This document shows, in pieces, positions 8,649-17,335 of a stretch of DNA of 43,649 nt. Each line of letters opens with the position of its first letter. Position 1 is the stretch's first letter. This DNA comes from Paracoccus sp. IB05 (GTDB lineage Bacteria; Pseudomonadota; Alphaproteobacteria; Rhodobacterales; Rhodobacteraceae), in NCBI RefSeq assembly GCF_016405985.1, contig NZ_JAEFCF010000045.1, positions 1 to 43,649 on the forward strand, given 5' to 3'. A model generated the notes under the pieces. The model ran no database searches. It was not told where the DNA came from and saw only the letters and a program-made list of their open reading frames with translations. The position numbers and the translations under genes were made by a program.

Positions 8649-10330
8649 GCGGCCTTCCCCCCGGCGTGCAGCGCGATGACATGATCCATCGCCCCGACAA
8701 GCCGCGCGTCATGTGTCGCGATCAGCAGCGCGCTGCCCGATCCGCGCAGCGCCAGAAGCGCACCGGTGATCTCCTGCGCGGAGGTCGCGTCCAAGTCCGC
8801 GGTCGGCTCATCCGCCAGCAGAAGCGCCGGAGGGGCAAGCAACGCGCGGGCGATCATCAGCCTGCGCGCCTCGCCGCCAGAGACACCGCCGCCGGTCTCG
8901 CCAAGGCGGGTGCCGAGGCCTTGCGGCAACGACGCCAGGACATGACCAGCGCGGGCGCGGTGCAGCGCATCAATCAGGGCCTCGTCGGTGGCATCCGGTG
9001 CGGCAAGGCGCAGCCAGCGGCGCAGGCTCATCGCCGGAAAGCGCGGCTGCTGCGGCAGCCAGCCGGTCGCGCCGCGCAGGCCCGCAACCGTCGCGTCCGA
9101 AAGCCGGACATCGCCGAAGTGGATGGTGCCGGAGAGTGCCGGGCGCAGCCCCGCAAGCGTGCCCAGCAATGTGGACTTTCCGATTCCGCTTTGCCCCGTG
9201 ACCGCCGTGGCGGTCCGAGGCAACAGGGATCCGTCCGGCACAGCAATCGCGGCACCCTGTCCGGGTGAGATTACCAGACCCTGCCAGCGCAGCGGAAAGG
9301 GCCTTTCGCAGCGGGCGGCGGGTGCCGCGCCCTCGCCAAGGATGCGCGGCATCCCCTGCGCCAGCGCGGCCCGCGCCTCGCCCAGCACCGCCAGAGCCGC
9401 CGCCCGATCATGCCAGGACGCCGCCAGATCCCGCATCGGCTGATAGAAATCCGGCACGATTAAAAGGACAAAGATCGCCCCGAAGGCGCTGATCGGTCCG
9501 CCCCAACCACCCCAGGACACCAGCCCGAGGAGCGAGACCCCCATCTGCACCGCAACCAGCGCCACCCCGAGCGAAGCCATCAGTTCCAGCACCGTCGAGG
9601 ACAGGAACGCGAGGCGCAAAACCTTCATCACCCGCGAGCGCAGATCCGAGGCACGGATTTCCAGATCGGCCCCGGCCTGACCCACGGCGCCCAGAAGCCG
9701 CAGCTCGGCAAGGGCCGCGATCCGGTCCATCAGCAGCCGGTTCAGCGCTCCGGCTTCGACCAGATGATCGCGCGAGGCCGCCTGCGCCGCATAGCCAATC
9801 AGCATCATGAAGACCGGGATCAGCGGCCCGGTGACCGCAAGTGCCAGCGCCGCCGTCCAGCTCTGGCTGGCAACCAGCACCAGGATCGCCACCGGCACGA
9901 TCCTGGCACGGCCCATTGCGGGCAGGAACTTCTCCAGCCAGGGGCGGAGCATCGCCGCCTTCTCGCCCATCAGGGCAGCCTGTGCGGCCGCATCCTCGCC
10001 TGGTCCCGAGGGGGAGCGCCAAACCGCCGCCTCCAGCAACTGAAGCCGCAGATCTGCAATGATCTGGGACGCTTCATCCTGACTTCCAGCCTCGGCCATC
10101 CAGTCCAAACCAGCGCGCAAGCCACTGAGCAAGATGAGCCACGGGGCAATATACCAGCCTGGCATCTCGCTGGCGATAAGATCGGATATGACCCAGGCAA
10201 TCAGTGCAGCCTGCATCGGCCAGACAAGCCCAGAAAAAACCGAAAACGCAACCGCTCTTCGGCTGATCGGAGATCTCGCCCTGATTAAGAGCGCATGGCT
10301 CTCTGGATGAATAGATCGGTTGATTGTCAC
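8645..10330 (-). CDS. cydD: CydD, subunit of the thiol ABC exporter for cytochrome bd assembly
   Basis: 561 residues with an N-terminal exporter membrane domain and a C-terminal ATPase domain: Walker A GQSGIGKST, signature VSGGEARR, Walker B LLLADEPTADLD. It is the first gene of cydDCABX. The start at 10330 is GTG with only a weak GGA upstream, so the N-terminus is less sure than the rest. The spacing to the divergent metal ATPase operon is about 300 bp. I looked for an FNR/Anr box (TTGAT-N4-ATCAA) upstream and did not see one, so its control is unclear. Confidence 0.93.
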   Translation of the reverse strand: MTINRSIHPESHALLIRARSPISRRAVAFSVFSGLVWPMQAALIAWVISDLIASEMPGWYIAPWLILLSGLRAGLDWMAEAGSQDEASQIIADLRLQLLEAAVWRSPSGPGEDAAAQAALMGEKAAMLRPWLEKFLPAMGRARIVPVAILVLVASQSWTAALALAVTGPLIPVFMMLIGYAAQAASRDHLVEAGALNRLLMDRIAALAELRLLGAVGQAGADLEIRASDLRSRVMKVLRLAFLSSTVLELMASLGVALVAVQMGVSLLGLVSWGGWGGPISAFGAIFVLLIVPDFYQPMRDLAASWHDRAAALAVLGEARAALAQGMPRILGEGAAPAARCERPFPLRWQGLVISPGQGAAIAVPDGSLLPRTATAVTGQSGIGKSTLLGTLAGLRPALSGTIHFGDVRLSDATVAGLRGATGWLPQQPRFPAMSLRRWLRLAAPDATDEALIDALHRARAGHVLASLPQGLGTRLGETGGGVSGGEARRLMIARALLAPPALLLADEPTADLDATSAQEITGALLALRGSGSALLIATHDARLVGAMDHVIALHAGGKAA

Positions 10331-10543
10331 GGGATTATCCGTATGGCGCGTTTGCGAGTCCCATTTCCGAAACGGCCTCGTCCAGTCACCAGATATCTCC
10401 TCAACCAGACAGGATTTGGCGATTGGACATTATGTCTCTGACAATTCGCCGCAGAGCGCGAACTTCAATTTATTGCGAAGTTGGCATTTGTGCGGAAATG
10501 GCCGCCCTCAAGAAAAGTTCATCGCATCTGCTCAAGAAACCCC

Positions 10544-10574
10544 TTGAAGCTATAGCAGCTGGAGGTCCTACACA
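10544..10574 (+). promoter_or_regulatory. MerR-type promoter-operator for the P1B ATPase operon
   Basis: TTGAAG (10544-10549) and TACACA (10569-10574) are separated by exactly 19 bp. The spacer dyad CTATAGCAGCTGGAG (10550-10564) fits the consensus of the other sites but is the most divergent in its left half, which looks more like ZntR/PbrR-type sites. It lies 52 bp upstream of the ATPase start at 10627. Confidence 0.7.
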
Positions 10575-10626
10575 TCGGACCCGGCGAGAGTAATTAACCC
10601 GGGTGGACCCGGGCGGGAGGCTTGGG

Positions 10627-12984
10627 ATGAACGGCCCATCACGGCTTGAATGGACGGTCGGCGGCATGGATTGTGCCTCCTGTACGGTCAAGGTGACGAA
10701 GGCGATCGAGCGCTTGCCGGGAGTGAGTGACGTCAAGGTCGCCCTGATGACCGAACGTCTGTCCCTGAACCTTGCGCCGAACACGACCGGGGCCTCGCAT
10801 ATCGAAGATACCGTCCGGCGGCTCGGTTATCAGATTGCGCCGCGCAATGCGGCGGCCGGGGCTGTCCCCGCCTCCGTCCCAACAGCTAGGAAGGCGCCGC
10901 ATGTGCACGGGCCGGACTGCGCGGATCACGACCATGAAAAGGATCATGACCACAAGGATCACGCACATGCGGCGGGCGACCATGTCCAAGGGCCGGCTTG
11001 CAGTGGCCATGAGCATTCGGCCCCGCCGGTTGCGGCCAGGGCTGCCAGAGGCGACGATTCCGGTCATGGCAGCCCCGGCCATGTGCATGACGATCCGGCG
11101 GCTCGCGGCAAGAAATGGTATCAGACCGGCAAAGGGCGACTGGTGATCTTCACCGGCCTGCTGCTTGGTCTTGCCTGGGCGTTCGAACTGCTGACGAATG
11201 CCGAATATGGCTACTGGGCCTTCACCCTCGCCTGCGTCATCGGGGTCGCCCCGGTGGCGAAACGCGCCTTTGAGGCGCTGCGGACGGGTCAGCCCTTCAC
11301 CATCGAAAGCCTGATGACCATCGCGGCCATCGGCGCCCTGTTCATCGGCGCGGCGGAAGAGGCGGCGCTTGTGGTGTTCCTCTTCGCCGTGGGCGAGGTG
11401 CTGGAAGGCGTTGCCGCCGGCAAGGCGCGCGACGGCATCCGGGCGCTGGCCAATCTGGTTCCCAAAACCGCCCTGCTGGAGTTCGACGGCAAGACGACCG
11501 AAGTCCCGGCCGAAACCCTCACAGTCGGTGCGCGCGTGCTGGTCCGCCCCGGTGACCGCATCCCGGCGGATGGTGAAATCGTCGAAGGAACCAGCGGCAT
11601 CGACGAAAGCCCCGTCACCGGGGAAAGCGTCCCGGTCACGCGTGGGCCGGGGGAGACAGTCTTTGCCGGCTCGATCAACACCGAAGCTGTGCTGCGCATT
11701 TCTGTCACCAGAACCGCCTCGGACAACACCATATCGCGGATCATCAAGCTGGTCGAAGAGGCCGAGGATGCCCGCGCCCCGACCGAGCGTTTCATCGACC
11801 GCTTTTCGCGCTGGTATATGCCGGCCATCGTCGTGGTGGCCGCACTGGTGATCCTGATCCCGCCGCTGGCTTTCGGCGGCGATTGGGACACCTGGATCTA
11901 CCGCGGCCTCGCGCTTTTGCTGATCGGCTGCCCCTGTGCGCTGGTCATCTCGGTCCCGGCTTCGATTGCCTCTGCCCTGTCCTCTGGGGCGAAGAAGGGC
12001 CTCCTGATGAAGGGTGGTGCAGTGATTGAGTCTGCGGCCAAGGTCAGCCGCATCGCCTTTGACAAGACCGGCACCCTGACCCATGGCAAGCCGAAAGTGA
12101 CGGACATCGTCACTGCGCCCTCTGTGGCGGAGAGCGATCTGCTGGCGGTGGCTGCCGGGGTCGAGACCGGATCTTCGCACCCGCTTGCGCAGGCGATCCT
12201 GCGCCGCGCCGCAGATGCCGGGGTCGAAGCCTTGCCCGCCAGCGACGCCCGCGCCATTGTCGGCAAGGGGGTCGAGGCCCTGGTGGGCGGTTCAAAAGCC
12301 TGGGTTTCTTCGCCCCGCCACGCTTCGGAGGCCGCCGGGATCGCAACGGACCATATCCGACGGGCGACGGAATTGGAATCTGAGGGCAAGACTGTCGTGG
12401 CCGTCTTCCGCGAACGTCAGCCGCTTGGGCTGATCGCCTTGCGCGACGAGCCGCGGGCCGATGCCGGTGACGCGATGCGGCAACTCAAAGCCATGGGCAT
12501 CGCCCCTGTCATCCTGACCGGCGACAACCCCCGCACCGCCGAAGCCATTGCAGGCCAGCTGGGCATGGATTTCCGAGCGGAAATGATGCCTGAGGATAAG
12601 TTGAGTGTGATCCGCGAGATGGGTCAGCAGGGTGGCGTCATGATGATCGGGGACGGTATCAACGACGCACCGGCGCTGAAACAGGCCGGGGTCGGGGTGG
12701 CCATGGGATCGGGCACCGATGTGGCGCTGGAGACCGCCGATGCCGCAATCCTGCGCGATAGGGTGGCTGATGTGCCGGCGCTGATCCGGCTGGCGCGGGC
12801 AACCATGGGCAATATCCGCCAGAACGTCACCCTCGCCCTGGGCCTGAAGGCCGTGTTCCTTGTCACCTCGGTTCTGGGCATCACCGGCCTGTGGATCGCG
12901 ATCCTTGCCGATACAGGCGCAACGGTGCTGGTGACGATCAACGCGCTGCGGCTGCTGCGGTTTGACCCCGCAAAGGAAGGCTGA
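10627..12984 (+). CDS. zntA: Zn/Cd/Pb-type P1B ATPase (metal efflux)
   Basis: 785 residues. The N-terminal metal-binding domain carries GMDCASC (residues 13-19), followed by a His/Asp-rich linker with several HDH/HEH clusters at roughly residues 95-160. The core has CPCALVIS in the transmembrane channel, DKTGTLTHG with the phosphorylated Asp, SSHPLAQAI and GDGINDAPAL. The last helix reads LADTGATVLVTINALR: the Asp there marks ZntA-type Zn/Cd/Pb pumps, whereas copper pumps have a Met/Ser motif. It exports divalent metal from the cytoplasm. GGAGG upstream favours the 10627 start over GTG at 10603. It leads an operon with the methyltransferase, lspA and dsb genes, under a MerR-type promoter. Confidence 0.92.
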   Translation: MNGPSRLEWTVGGMDCASCTVKVTKAIERLPGVSDVKVALMTERLSLNLAPNTTGASHIEDTVRRLGYQIAPRNAAAGAVPASVPTARKAPHVHGPDCADHDHEKDHDHKDHAHAAGDHVQGPACSGHEHSAPPVAARAARGDDSGHGSPGHVHDDPAARGKKWYQTGKGRLVIFTGLLLGLAWAFELLTNAEYGYWAFTLACVIGVAPVAKRAFEALRTGQPFTIESLMTIAAIGALFIGAAEEAALVVFLFAVGEVLEGVAAGKARDGIRALANLVPKTALLEFDGKTTEVPAETLTVGARVLVRPGDRIPADGEIVEGTSGIDESPVTGESVPVTRGPGETVFAGSINTEAVLRISVTRTASDNTISRIIKLVEEAEDARAPTERFIDRFSRWYMPAIVVVAALVILIPPLAFGGDWDTWIYRGLALLLIGCPCALVISVPASIASALSSGAKKGLLMKGGAVIESAAKVSRIAFDKTGTLTHGKPKVTDIVTAPSVAESDLLAVAAGVETGSSHPLAQAILRRAADAGVEALPASDARAIVGKGVEALVGGSKAWVSSPRHASEAAGIATDHIRRATELESEGKTVVAVFRERQPLGLIALRDEPRADAGDAMRQLKAMGIAPVILTGDNPRTAEAIAGQLGMDFRAEMMPEDKLSVIREMGQQGGVMMIGDGINDAPALKQAGVGVAMGSGTDVALETADAAILRDRVADVPALIRLARATMGNIRQNVTLALGLKAVFLVTSVLGITGLWIAILADTGATVLVTINALRLLRFDPAKEG

Positions 12985-12989
12985 ACCGG

Positions 12990-13607
12990 ATGCCTTCACT
13001 CATGGGATGGGCCTCCTTCGCGGCCCTTTCAACCTATCTTGTCCTCTTCTTCATCGGCACCCTTCGACTTGCACAGCATGGACAGCGGGTCTGGCTGTTC
13101 ACCGAGACAAGTGGTCCAGACAGGCTGGCAGCGCTTGGGTTCAGAGCCGCCTTCGCACTGGCCTTCCTGGGGCCGCTCCTCTGGCAAAGCATCCCATGGC
13201 TACACAAGAGCGATCCGCTCTGGAGCGAGTACGGCATCCTCATTCCCGGCCTTGCCGGCGCAGCCGCGGCATGGATCGGTGCGTTCATCGCACTTTCCTC
13301 GCAATCAGATATGGGCACCTCATGGCGGGTCGGAACTGCCGCAGGACAGAGTAGCTCCCTGGTCACCACCGGGCTGTTCTCTCTGTCGCGCAATCCAACC
13401 TTTCTGGGTCAGGCGTCGCTACTGATCGGCATTGCACTCGCTTTACCTGGTCTCGCAACCGCTATAGCCCCGGTCATTTTCCTTTGGGCTGCCAAGACCC
13501 AGATCAGCAGCGAAGAGACCCTGCTGCTTGCCACCCATGGAGAAGACTATGCCCGATATATGCGCCACGTTCCGCGCTGGATCGGCCGGAAGAGTGGTGC
13601 AGCGTGA
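12990..13607 (+). CDS. isoprenylcysteine methyltransferase-like membrane protein
   Basis: 205 residues with several transmembrane helices. The C-terminal part contains LVTTGLFSLSRNPTFLGQ and later SSEETLLLATHGEDYARYM, the pattern (GxxxxxRNPxYxG ... EExxLxxxxGxxYxxY) of the ICMT/phospholipid methyltransferase group. The N-terminal half is less typical. It follows the P1B ATPase by 5 bp and overlaps lspA by 4 bp (GTGA), so it belongs to the same operon. Small proteins of this group often accompany metal-efflux genes. The substrate is unknown, and a metal-related role is inferred only from context. Confidence 0.8.
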   Translation: MPSLMGWASFAALSTYLVLFFIGTLRLAQHGQRVWLFTETSGPDRLAALGFRAAFALAFLGPLLWQSIPWLHKSDPLWSEYGILIPGLAGAAAAWIGAFIALSSQSDMGTSWRVGTAAGQSSSLVTTGLFSLSRNPTFLGQASLLIGIALALPGLATAIAPVIFLWAAKTQISSEETLLLATHGEDYARYMRHVPRWIGRKSGAA

Positions 13608-14086
13608 GAAACTTTCCTGTCTTTCTGATCGTGGCGCTTGTGGCACTCGCCGCAGATCAGGCAACCAAAGCCGCCGCCCTGACGGGCCTGTCCCCGGGCC
13701 TGCCCGTCCCGGTGCTGCCGGGCTTCAATCTGACCCTCGGGTTCAATACCGGCGCAAGCTTCGGGATGTTGGGGGGCTTCATGGCCGACAAGCCTCTGCT
13801 GATGGCTGCCCTGACTAGCGCAATCACGCTCGGCCTCATCTGGATGGGTGTTCGTGCAACTGCCACCCCGGAGCGAGTTGGCTTCGCGCTGATAGCCGGG
13901 GGGGCATCCGGCAATATCCTTGACCGGCTGCGTCAGGGTGCCGTGACCGATTTCCTGGATTTCTACTGGAGGGACTGGCATTGGCCAACCTTCAACGGGG
14001 CCGATATCGCGATCTTCCTCGGCGTCGCGCTGATCTTGCTCTCCAGCTTCCTCCGCCCCCGACAAAATGAGAGACCCCATGCCTGA
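13604..14086 (+). CDS. lspA: lipoprotein signal peptidase (signal peptidase II)
   Basis: 160 residues with four membrane helices. The two catalytic Asp regions are visible: GNILDRLRQGAVTDFLDF and FNGADIAI. LspA cleaves the signal peptide of diacylated lipoproteins in the inner membrane. The GTG start at 13604 overlaps the preceding stop (GTGA) and gives the usual family length. An upstream ATG would only run through the methyltransferase gene. An extra lspA beside a P1B ATPase recalls lead-resistance (pbr) operons, in which LspA-type proteins accompany PbrA. This copy is therefore probably an accessory to the housekeeping enzyme. Confidence 0.93.
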   Translation: MRNFPVFLIVALVALAADQATKAAALTGLSPGLPVPVLPGFNLTLGFNTGASFGMLGGFMADKPLLMAALTSAITLGLIWMGVRATATPERVGFALIAGGASGNILDRLRQGAVTDFLDFYWRDWHWPTFNGADIAIFLGVALILLSSFLRPRQNERPHA

Positions 14087-14492
14087 CCTGAACTCGCGAA
14101 TGAGCCTCGCTTTCATAATCGCACTGATCGCGACGCTTTCAGCACTGTTCATCGGGGAGGTCCTTGGTCAACGGCCATGTACGCTTTGCTGGTATCAGCG
14201 GATCGCCATGTTCCCAATCACCGCGATCCTGGCCATCGCACTTTGGCGCGACGATTCTGCGGGCCGCCTTTACGCACTGACACTGGCAAGCATCGGGCTG
14301 CTGATCGCGGCCTGGCATTCTGGGCTCTACTCCGGGCTGATAGCCGAGCCGATCATCCCCTGCAGTGAAACCGGGCCTTCCTGCACCGACCGCGATGCGC
14401 AGTCGGTTCTTGGCCTGTCACTGCCCTATCTGTCGATGGCGTCCTTCTTCGCCATTCTCCTCCTGCTTTTGCCGAAAGGACCCGCAAAATGA
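14079..14492 (+). CDS. dsbB: DsbB-family disulfide bond formation protein
   Basis: About 137 residues with four membrane helices. The first periplasmic Cys pair is in RPCTLCWYQR, the classic DsbB/BdbC motif, and a second pair lies in IPCSETGPSC. DsbB reoxidises its DsbA partner and passes electrons to quinone. ATG codons at 14067 and 14079 are both possible. I prefer 14079 because the hydrophobic domain starts soon after. It overlaps lspA by 8 bp and the DsbA-like gene by 4 bp. The pairing with that gene suggests a dedicated disulfide relay for envelope proteins of this island. Confidence 0.9.
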   Translation: MPDLNSRMSLAFIIALIATLSALFIGEVLGQRPCTLCWYQRIAMFPITAILAIALWRDDSAGRLYALTLASIGLLIAAWHSGLYSGLIAEPIIPCSETGPSCTDRDAQSVLGLSLPYLSMASFFAILLLLLPKGPAK

Positions 14493-15169
14493 ACCGACGG
14501 ACCATTATCATTGGATCACTCGCAGCCGGCGTGGCGGCTTTCGCCGGCGGTTCCTGGTATATTCAGGACCAGCGCCGGAAAGAGGCTCTGGCGGAAGCAG
14601 CCAGGCGCGCGGCCGAGATCCCGGACATCAATGCGCTTTTGCTGAGGCCAGGTGCCGTGGCCTTCGGCCCCGAAAACGCGCCGGTCACTCTGGTCGAGTT
14701 CTTTGATCCGTCCTGCGAAGCCTGTCGTGCCTTCCACCCGGTTCTGTCACAACTGCTCAAGGAATTCCCCGAGCACTTCCGGATCGTTATGCGCTATGCG
14801 GCCTTTCATCAGGGATCCGACGAAGCTGTCGCGATCTTAGAGGCAGCCCGCCGGCAGGGCCTGTTTGAGCCTGTTCTGAACGCGCTGTTCGAGTCGCAGC
14901 CGAACTGGGCATTGCATGATGGCCCTAACATGGACTTCGCTTGGCAGGTAGCTGCCGCACAGGGCCTCGACATTTCTACACGTGAAGTCGAAACACGTTC
15001 GCCGGGGACAGTCGCACTTCTGAATCGGGATCGCGCAGACATCGAAGCGCTTGGGGTAAGGGCTACCCCGACCTTCTACCTGAATGGTGAGCCTCTTGAG
15101 CAGGTCAGCTTCGACAGCCTTTCAAGGGCGGTCCGAAATGCGGTTCAGGAGGCGACAGACAGCCAGTAG
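14489..15169 (+). CDS. DsbA/BdbD-like thioredoxin-fold oxidoreductase
   Basis: 226 residues. It has an N-terminal Arg-rich start and a membrane anchor or signal (TIIIGSLAAGVAAFAGGSW), then a linker rich in Ala and Glu. The thioredoxin-fold domain has the active site CEAC within VEFFDPSCEACRAFHP and the cis-Pro loop VRATPTFYLNG. It is a periplasmic oxidoreductase of the DsbA/BdbD group, probably paired with the DsbB encoded just before it (4-bp overlap). Natural substrates may include the SCO1 and PCu(A)C proteins encoded downstream, which need controlled Cys redox state. That link is inference. Confidence 0.88.
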   Translation: MNRRTIIIGSLAAGVAAFAGGSWYIQDQRRKEALAEAARRAAEIPDINALLLRPGAVAFGPENAPVTLVEFFDPSCEACRAFHPVLSQLLKEFPEHFRIVMRYAAFHQGSDEAVAILEAARRQGLFEPVLNALFESQPNWALHDGPNMDFAWQVAAAQGLDISTREVETRSPGTVALLNRDRADIEALGVRATPTFYLNGEPLEQVSFDSLSRAVRNAVQEATDSQ

Positions 15170-15515
15170 AAATCTCGGGCATATGCCTCGCAGTTTATGA
15201 GGTGTCGGCCCTGAGGTTTGTGCAACCGATTGTCGGTTGGACTGCGGGATTCGCGAAAAGTTGTGCCCTGTAATGCCGCAGGTCAGGCGCGCCGAGACGC
15301 TTCCTTGCGCAGAGATCACGGGCGCTCATTTCCCCGTGATCCCAAGCAAGGACGGCAATATCCTGCTTGAACCTCGAGTAACTAGAGGTCGTATCCACCC
15401 CGAAGTCAGCACCCACCGCCGTGAGGTGGGCACGTCCTGCTGTTGGTTTTCTGTCCGGTCACCGTGTCGGCATAGCAGTGCTGACATTTTGAAAGTGACG
15501 ACGGAGGAGGTTCTG
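15170..15515 (+). other. intergenic region carrying a copper-type promoter
   Basis: No gene was seen in this 346-bp gap. Its second half holds the MerR-type promoter at 15367 and a leader of about 110 bp before the ribosome site (GGAGGAGG, 15503-15510) of the next transpeptidase. Confidence 0.6.
15367..15397 (+). promoter_or_regulatory. MerR/CueR-type promoter-operator for the large L,D-transpeptidase
   Basis: TTGAAC (15367-15372) and TATCCA (15392-15397) are 19 bp apart. The dyad ACCTCGAGTAACTAGAGGT (15371-15389) is nearly perfectly palindromic, the best of the set. The only gene downstream is the transpeptidase at 15516. Confidence 0.85.
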
Positions 15516-17120
15516 ATGAGCAGGCACGCAGGAAGCAGTCAGGCTTCAAGACGGAGCATTCTGAGTTTGATGGCCGCGAGCGGGCTGACTGGGTTGCTGC
15601 CCGGCAGAGCACTCGCACAGACTCTTCCAGCTTTCAGCATGGTACTTGCAGAGAGTGTGGCAGACGACCCCGGGCTGTCTGCCTTCTACCGTAACACCAA
15701 TTATATGCCGGTCTGGACAGGATCCGAGCACGGAGCGCGCAGGGCAGCTTTCGTGACAGCACTCTCCCAGGCAGGAGATCAAGGATTGCCGACGGGTCAG
15801 TACGACCTTGAGGGGCTGATTGCTGGTTACCATGCAGTTTCATCAGAACGGGACCGTGCAAGGATTGAAGCTCGGACCTCGAAGCTTTTTGTGCGATATG
15901 CCCGCGACCTGGGGAGCGGCGTTCTGGATCCTATACAAATCATCCCCCAAATTGTCCGAACCCTTCCCCGCCCCGATGTCGCCAGCCTGATGCACGATTT
16001 CGCCATGGCCGAACCGGCGGCCTTCATCCGCAATATGGTGCCATCCTGCCCTGAATACGCACGCCTGCTGCGGTCGATCTATCACTTGCGTGAGAAAATC
16101 ATCCAGGGTGGCTGGGGCCCTGCGGTGACTTCTCTGAGTTTACGGCCCGGCGATCTGGGAGGAGCGGTAGTCGCGCTGCGAGACAGGCTCATAGAGATGG
16201 GTTACCTCGCCCGCACTGCTGTTGCGACCTATGACCATCGAATTCAAACTGCTGTCGCCCGCTTTCAAAGCTTCCACGGCATCGCGGCAACCGGCGTCGC
16301 GGACGCAGCAACACTGGCGGAAATCAACATCTCTCCGGAGGCTCGGCTCCGTTCCCTCACAGTGGCACTCGAGCGAGAGCGATGGTTGAACATACCCCGA
16401 GGGCAGCGCCACATCTGGGTAAACCTCGCCGATTTCACCACCCAGATCATGGACGATGATCTGGTGACGCTGGATACGGTTTCTATCATCGGCGGCCGCC
16501 CAAACGACACACAGACCCCCGAATTCTCACACCAAATGACCTACTTGGAAGTCAACCCGGACTGGACCCTACCGCGCTCGATCGTTGCGCGAACTTACTG
16601 GAATAGCCTCGTCAGCGGCGGAGCGCGCCAACTCGACGTCATCGACAGTGCAGGGCGCGTGGTCCCGCGGAGTTCGATCAACTTCTCGCGTTATACTGCG
16701 CGCACCTTCCCCTACAGCTTGCGCCAGGCTCCAGGACCAACCAACCCATTGGGCACAGTCAAGTTCATGTTCCCCAACCCGTGGGCAATCTATCTGCATG
16801 ACAGCCCCGAGCGCCAGCTTTTCAACAATGAGCTGAGAGCTTTCTCTGCCGGGTGCATCCGCCTGAGAGAGCCACATGAATTCGCATATGAGCTTCTGTC
16901 GCGCCAGAGCGACGACCCGATCGAACTGTTCCAGTCGACACTGCGTAGTCAGAGGCAAACCCGCATACAACTGGAGCAACCCGTTCCAGTTCATCTGGAG
17001 TATCGTACCGCCTTTACCACCGCACGCGGCGGCGTTCACTTCAGAAAGGATGTCTATGATCGCGACACCAAGCTCTATGATGCGCTGGATCAGTTGGGTG
17101 CTATTTTCAGATTTAGTTGA
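15516..17120 (+). CDS. large YcbB/LdtD-type L,D-transpeptidase, exported
   Basis: 534 residues. A Tat-like signal (ASRRSILSLMAASGLTGLLP ending ALA-Q) is followed by a scaffold region, a peptidoglycan-binding module (QTAVARFQSFHGIAATGVAD) and a YkuD catalytic domain with YLHDSPERQLFN and AFSAGCIRL (catalytic Cys in SAGCIR). The size and domain order match LdtD/YcbB, which makes 3-3 crosslinks that bypass penicillin-binding proteins. The start at 15516 follows GGAGGAGG by 5 bp. An in-frame extension back to 15237 would run through the operator. Placement directly under a copper-type promoter is unusual for this family. Confidence 0.93.
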   Translation: MSRHAGSSQASRRSILSLMAASGLTGLLPGRALAQTLPAFSMVLAESVADDPGLSAFYRNTNYMPVWTGSEHGARRAAFVTALSQAGDQGLPTGQYDLEGLIAGYHAVSSERDRARIEARTSKLFVRYARDLGSGVLDPIQIIPQIVRTLPRPDVASLMHDFAMAEPAAFIRNMVPSCPEYARLLRSIYHLREKIIQGGWGPAVTSLSLRPGDLGGAVVALRDRLIEMGYLARTAVATYDHRIQTAVARFQSFHGIAATGVADAATLAEINISPEARLRSLTVALERERWLNIPRGQRHIWVNLADFTTQIMDDDLVTLDTVSIIGGRPNDTQTPEFSHQMTYLEVNPDWTLPRSIVARTYWNSLVSGGARQLDVIDSAGRVVPRSSINFSRYTARTFPYSLRQAPGPTNPLGTVKFMFPNPWAIYLHDSPERQLFNNELRAFSAGCIRLREPHEFAYELLSRQSDDPIELFQSTLRSQRQTRIQLEQPVPVHLEYRTAFTTARGGVHFRKDVYDRDTKLYDALDQLGAIFRFS

Positions 17121-17237
17121 AGAAAATAACCTCACTCTCACCATACGCTATGCATTTCCGACCGTGCACCTGCAGCAGTCCGAAGAATAAATGATTGCGG
17201 CGCCTTGTGACAAAGCCGTGAGGGACCCTTTTTCCAC

Positions 17238-17268
17238 TTGATCCTCTAGTTGCTTGAGGTTGTAGGCG
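17238..17268 (+). promoter_or_regulatory. MerR/CueR-type promoter-operator for the SCO1/PCuAC operon
   Basis: TTGATC (17238-17243) and TAGGCG (17263-17268) are 19 bp apart, with the imperfect dyad CTCTAGTTGCTTGAG (17244-17258) in the spacer. It lies about 70 bp upstream of the small membrane protein that heads the SCO1 operon. Confidence 0.75.
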
Positions 17269-17335
17269 AACCCTCGGACCAGACGAAATAACTTTGATCG
17301 CAGGAGAATATGCTCGTGGCCACAGAGGCAGACCG

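Noticed and set aside
10331-10626. FNR/Anr box for the cyd operon
   Set aside because: I looked for TTGAT-N4-ATCAA and found no acceptable match.
10639-12180. Long minus-strand frame opposite the P1B ATPase
   Set aside because: The plus-strand protein has all P1B motifs, and the opposite frame has biased composition typical of GC-rich antisense.
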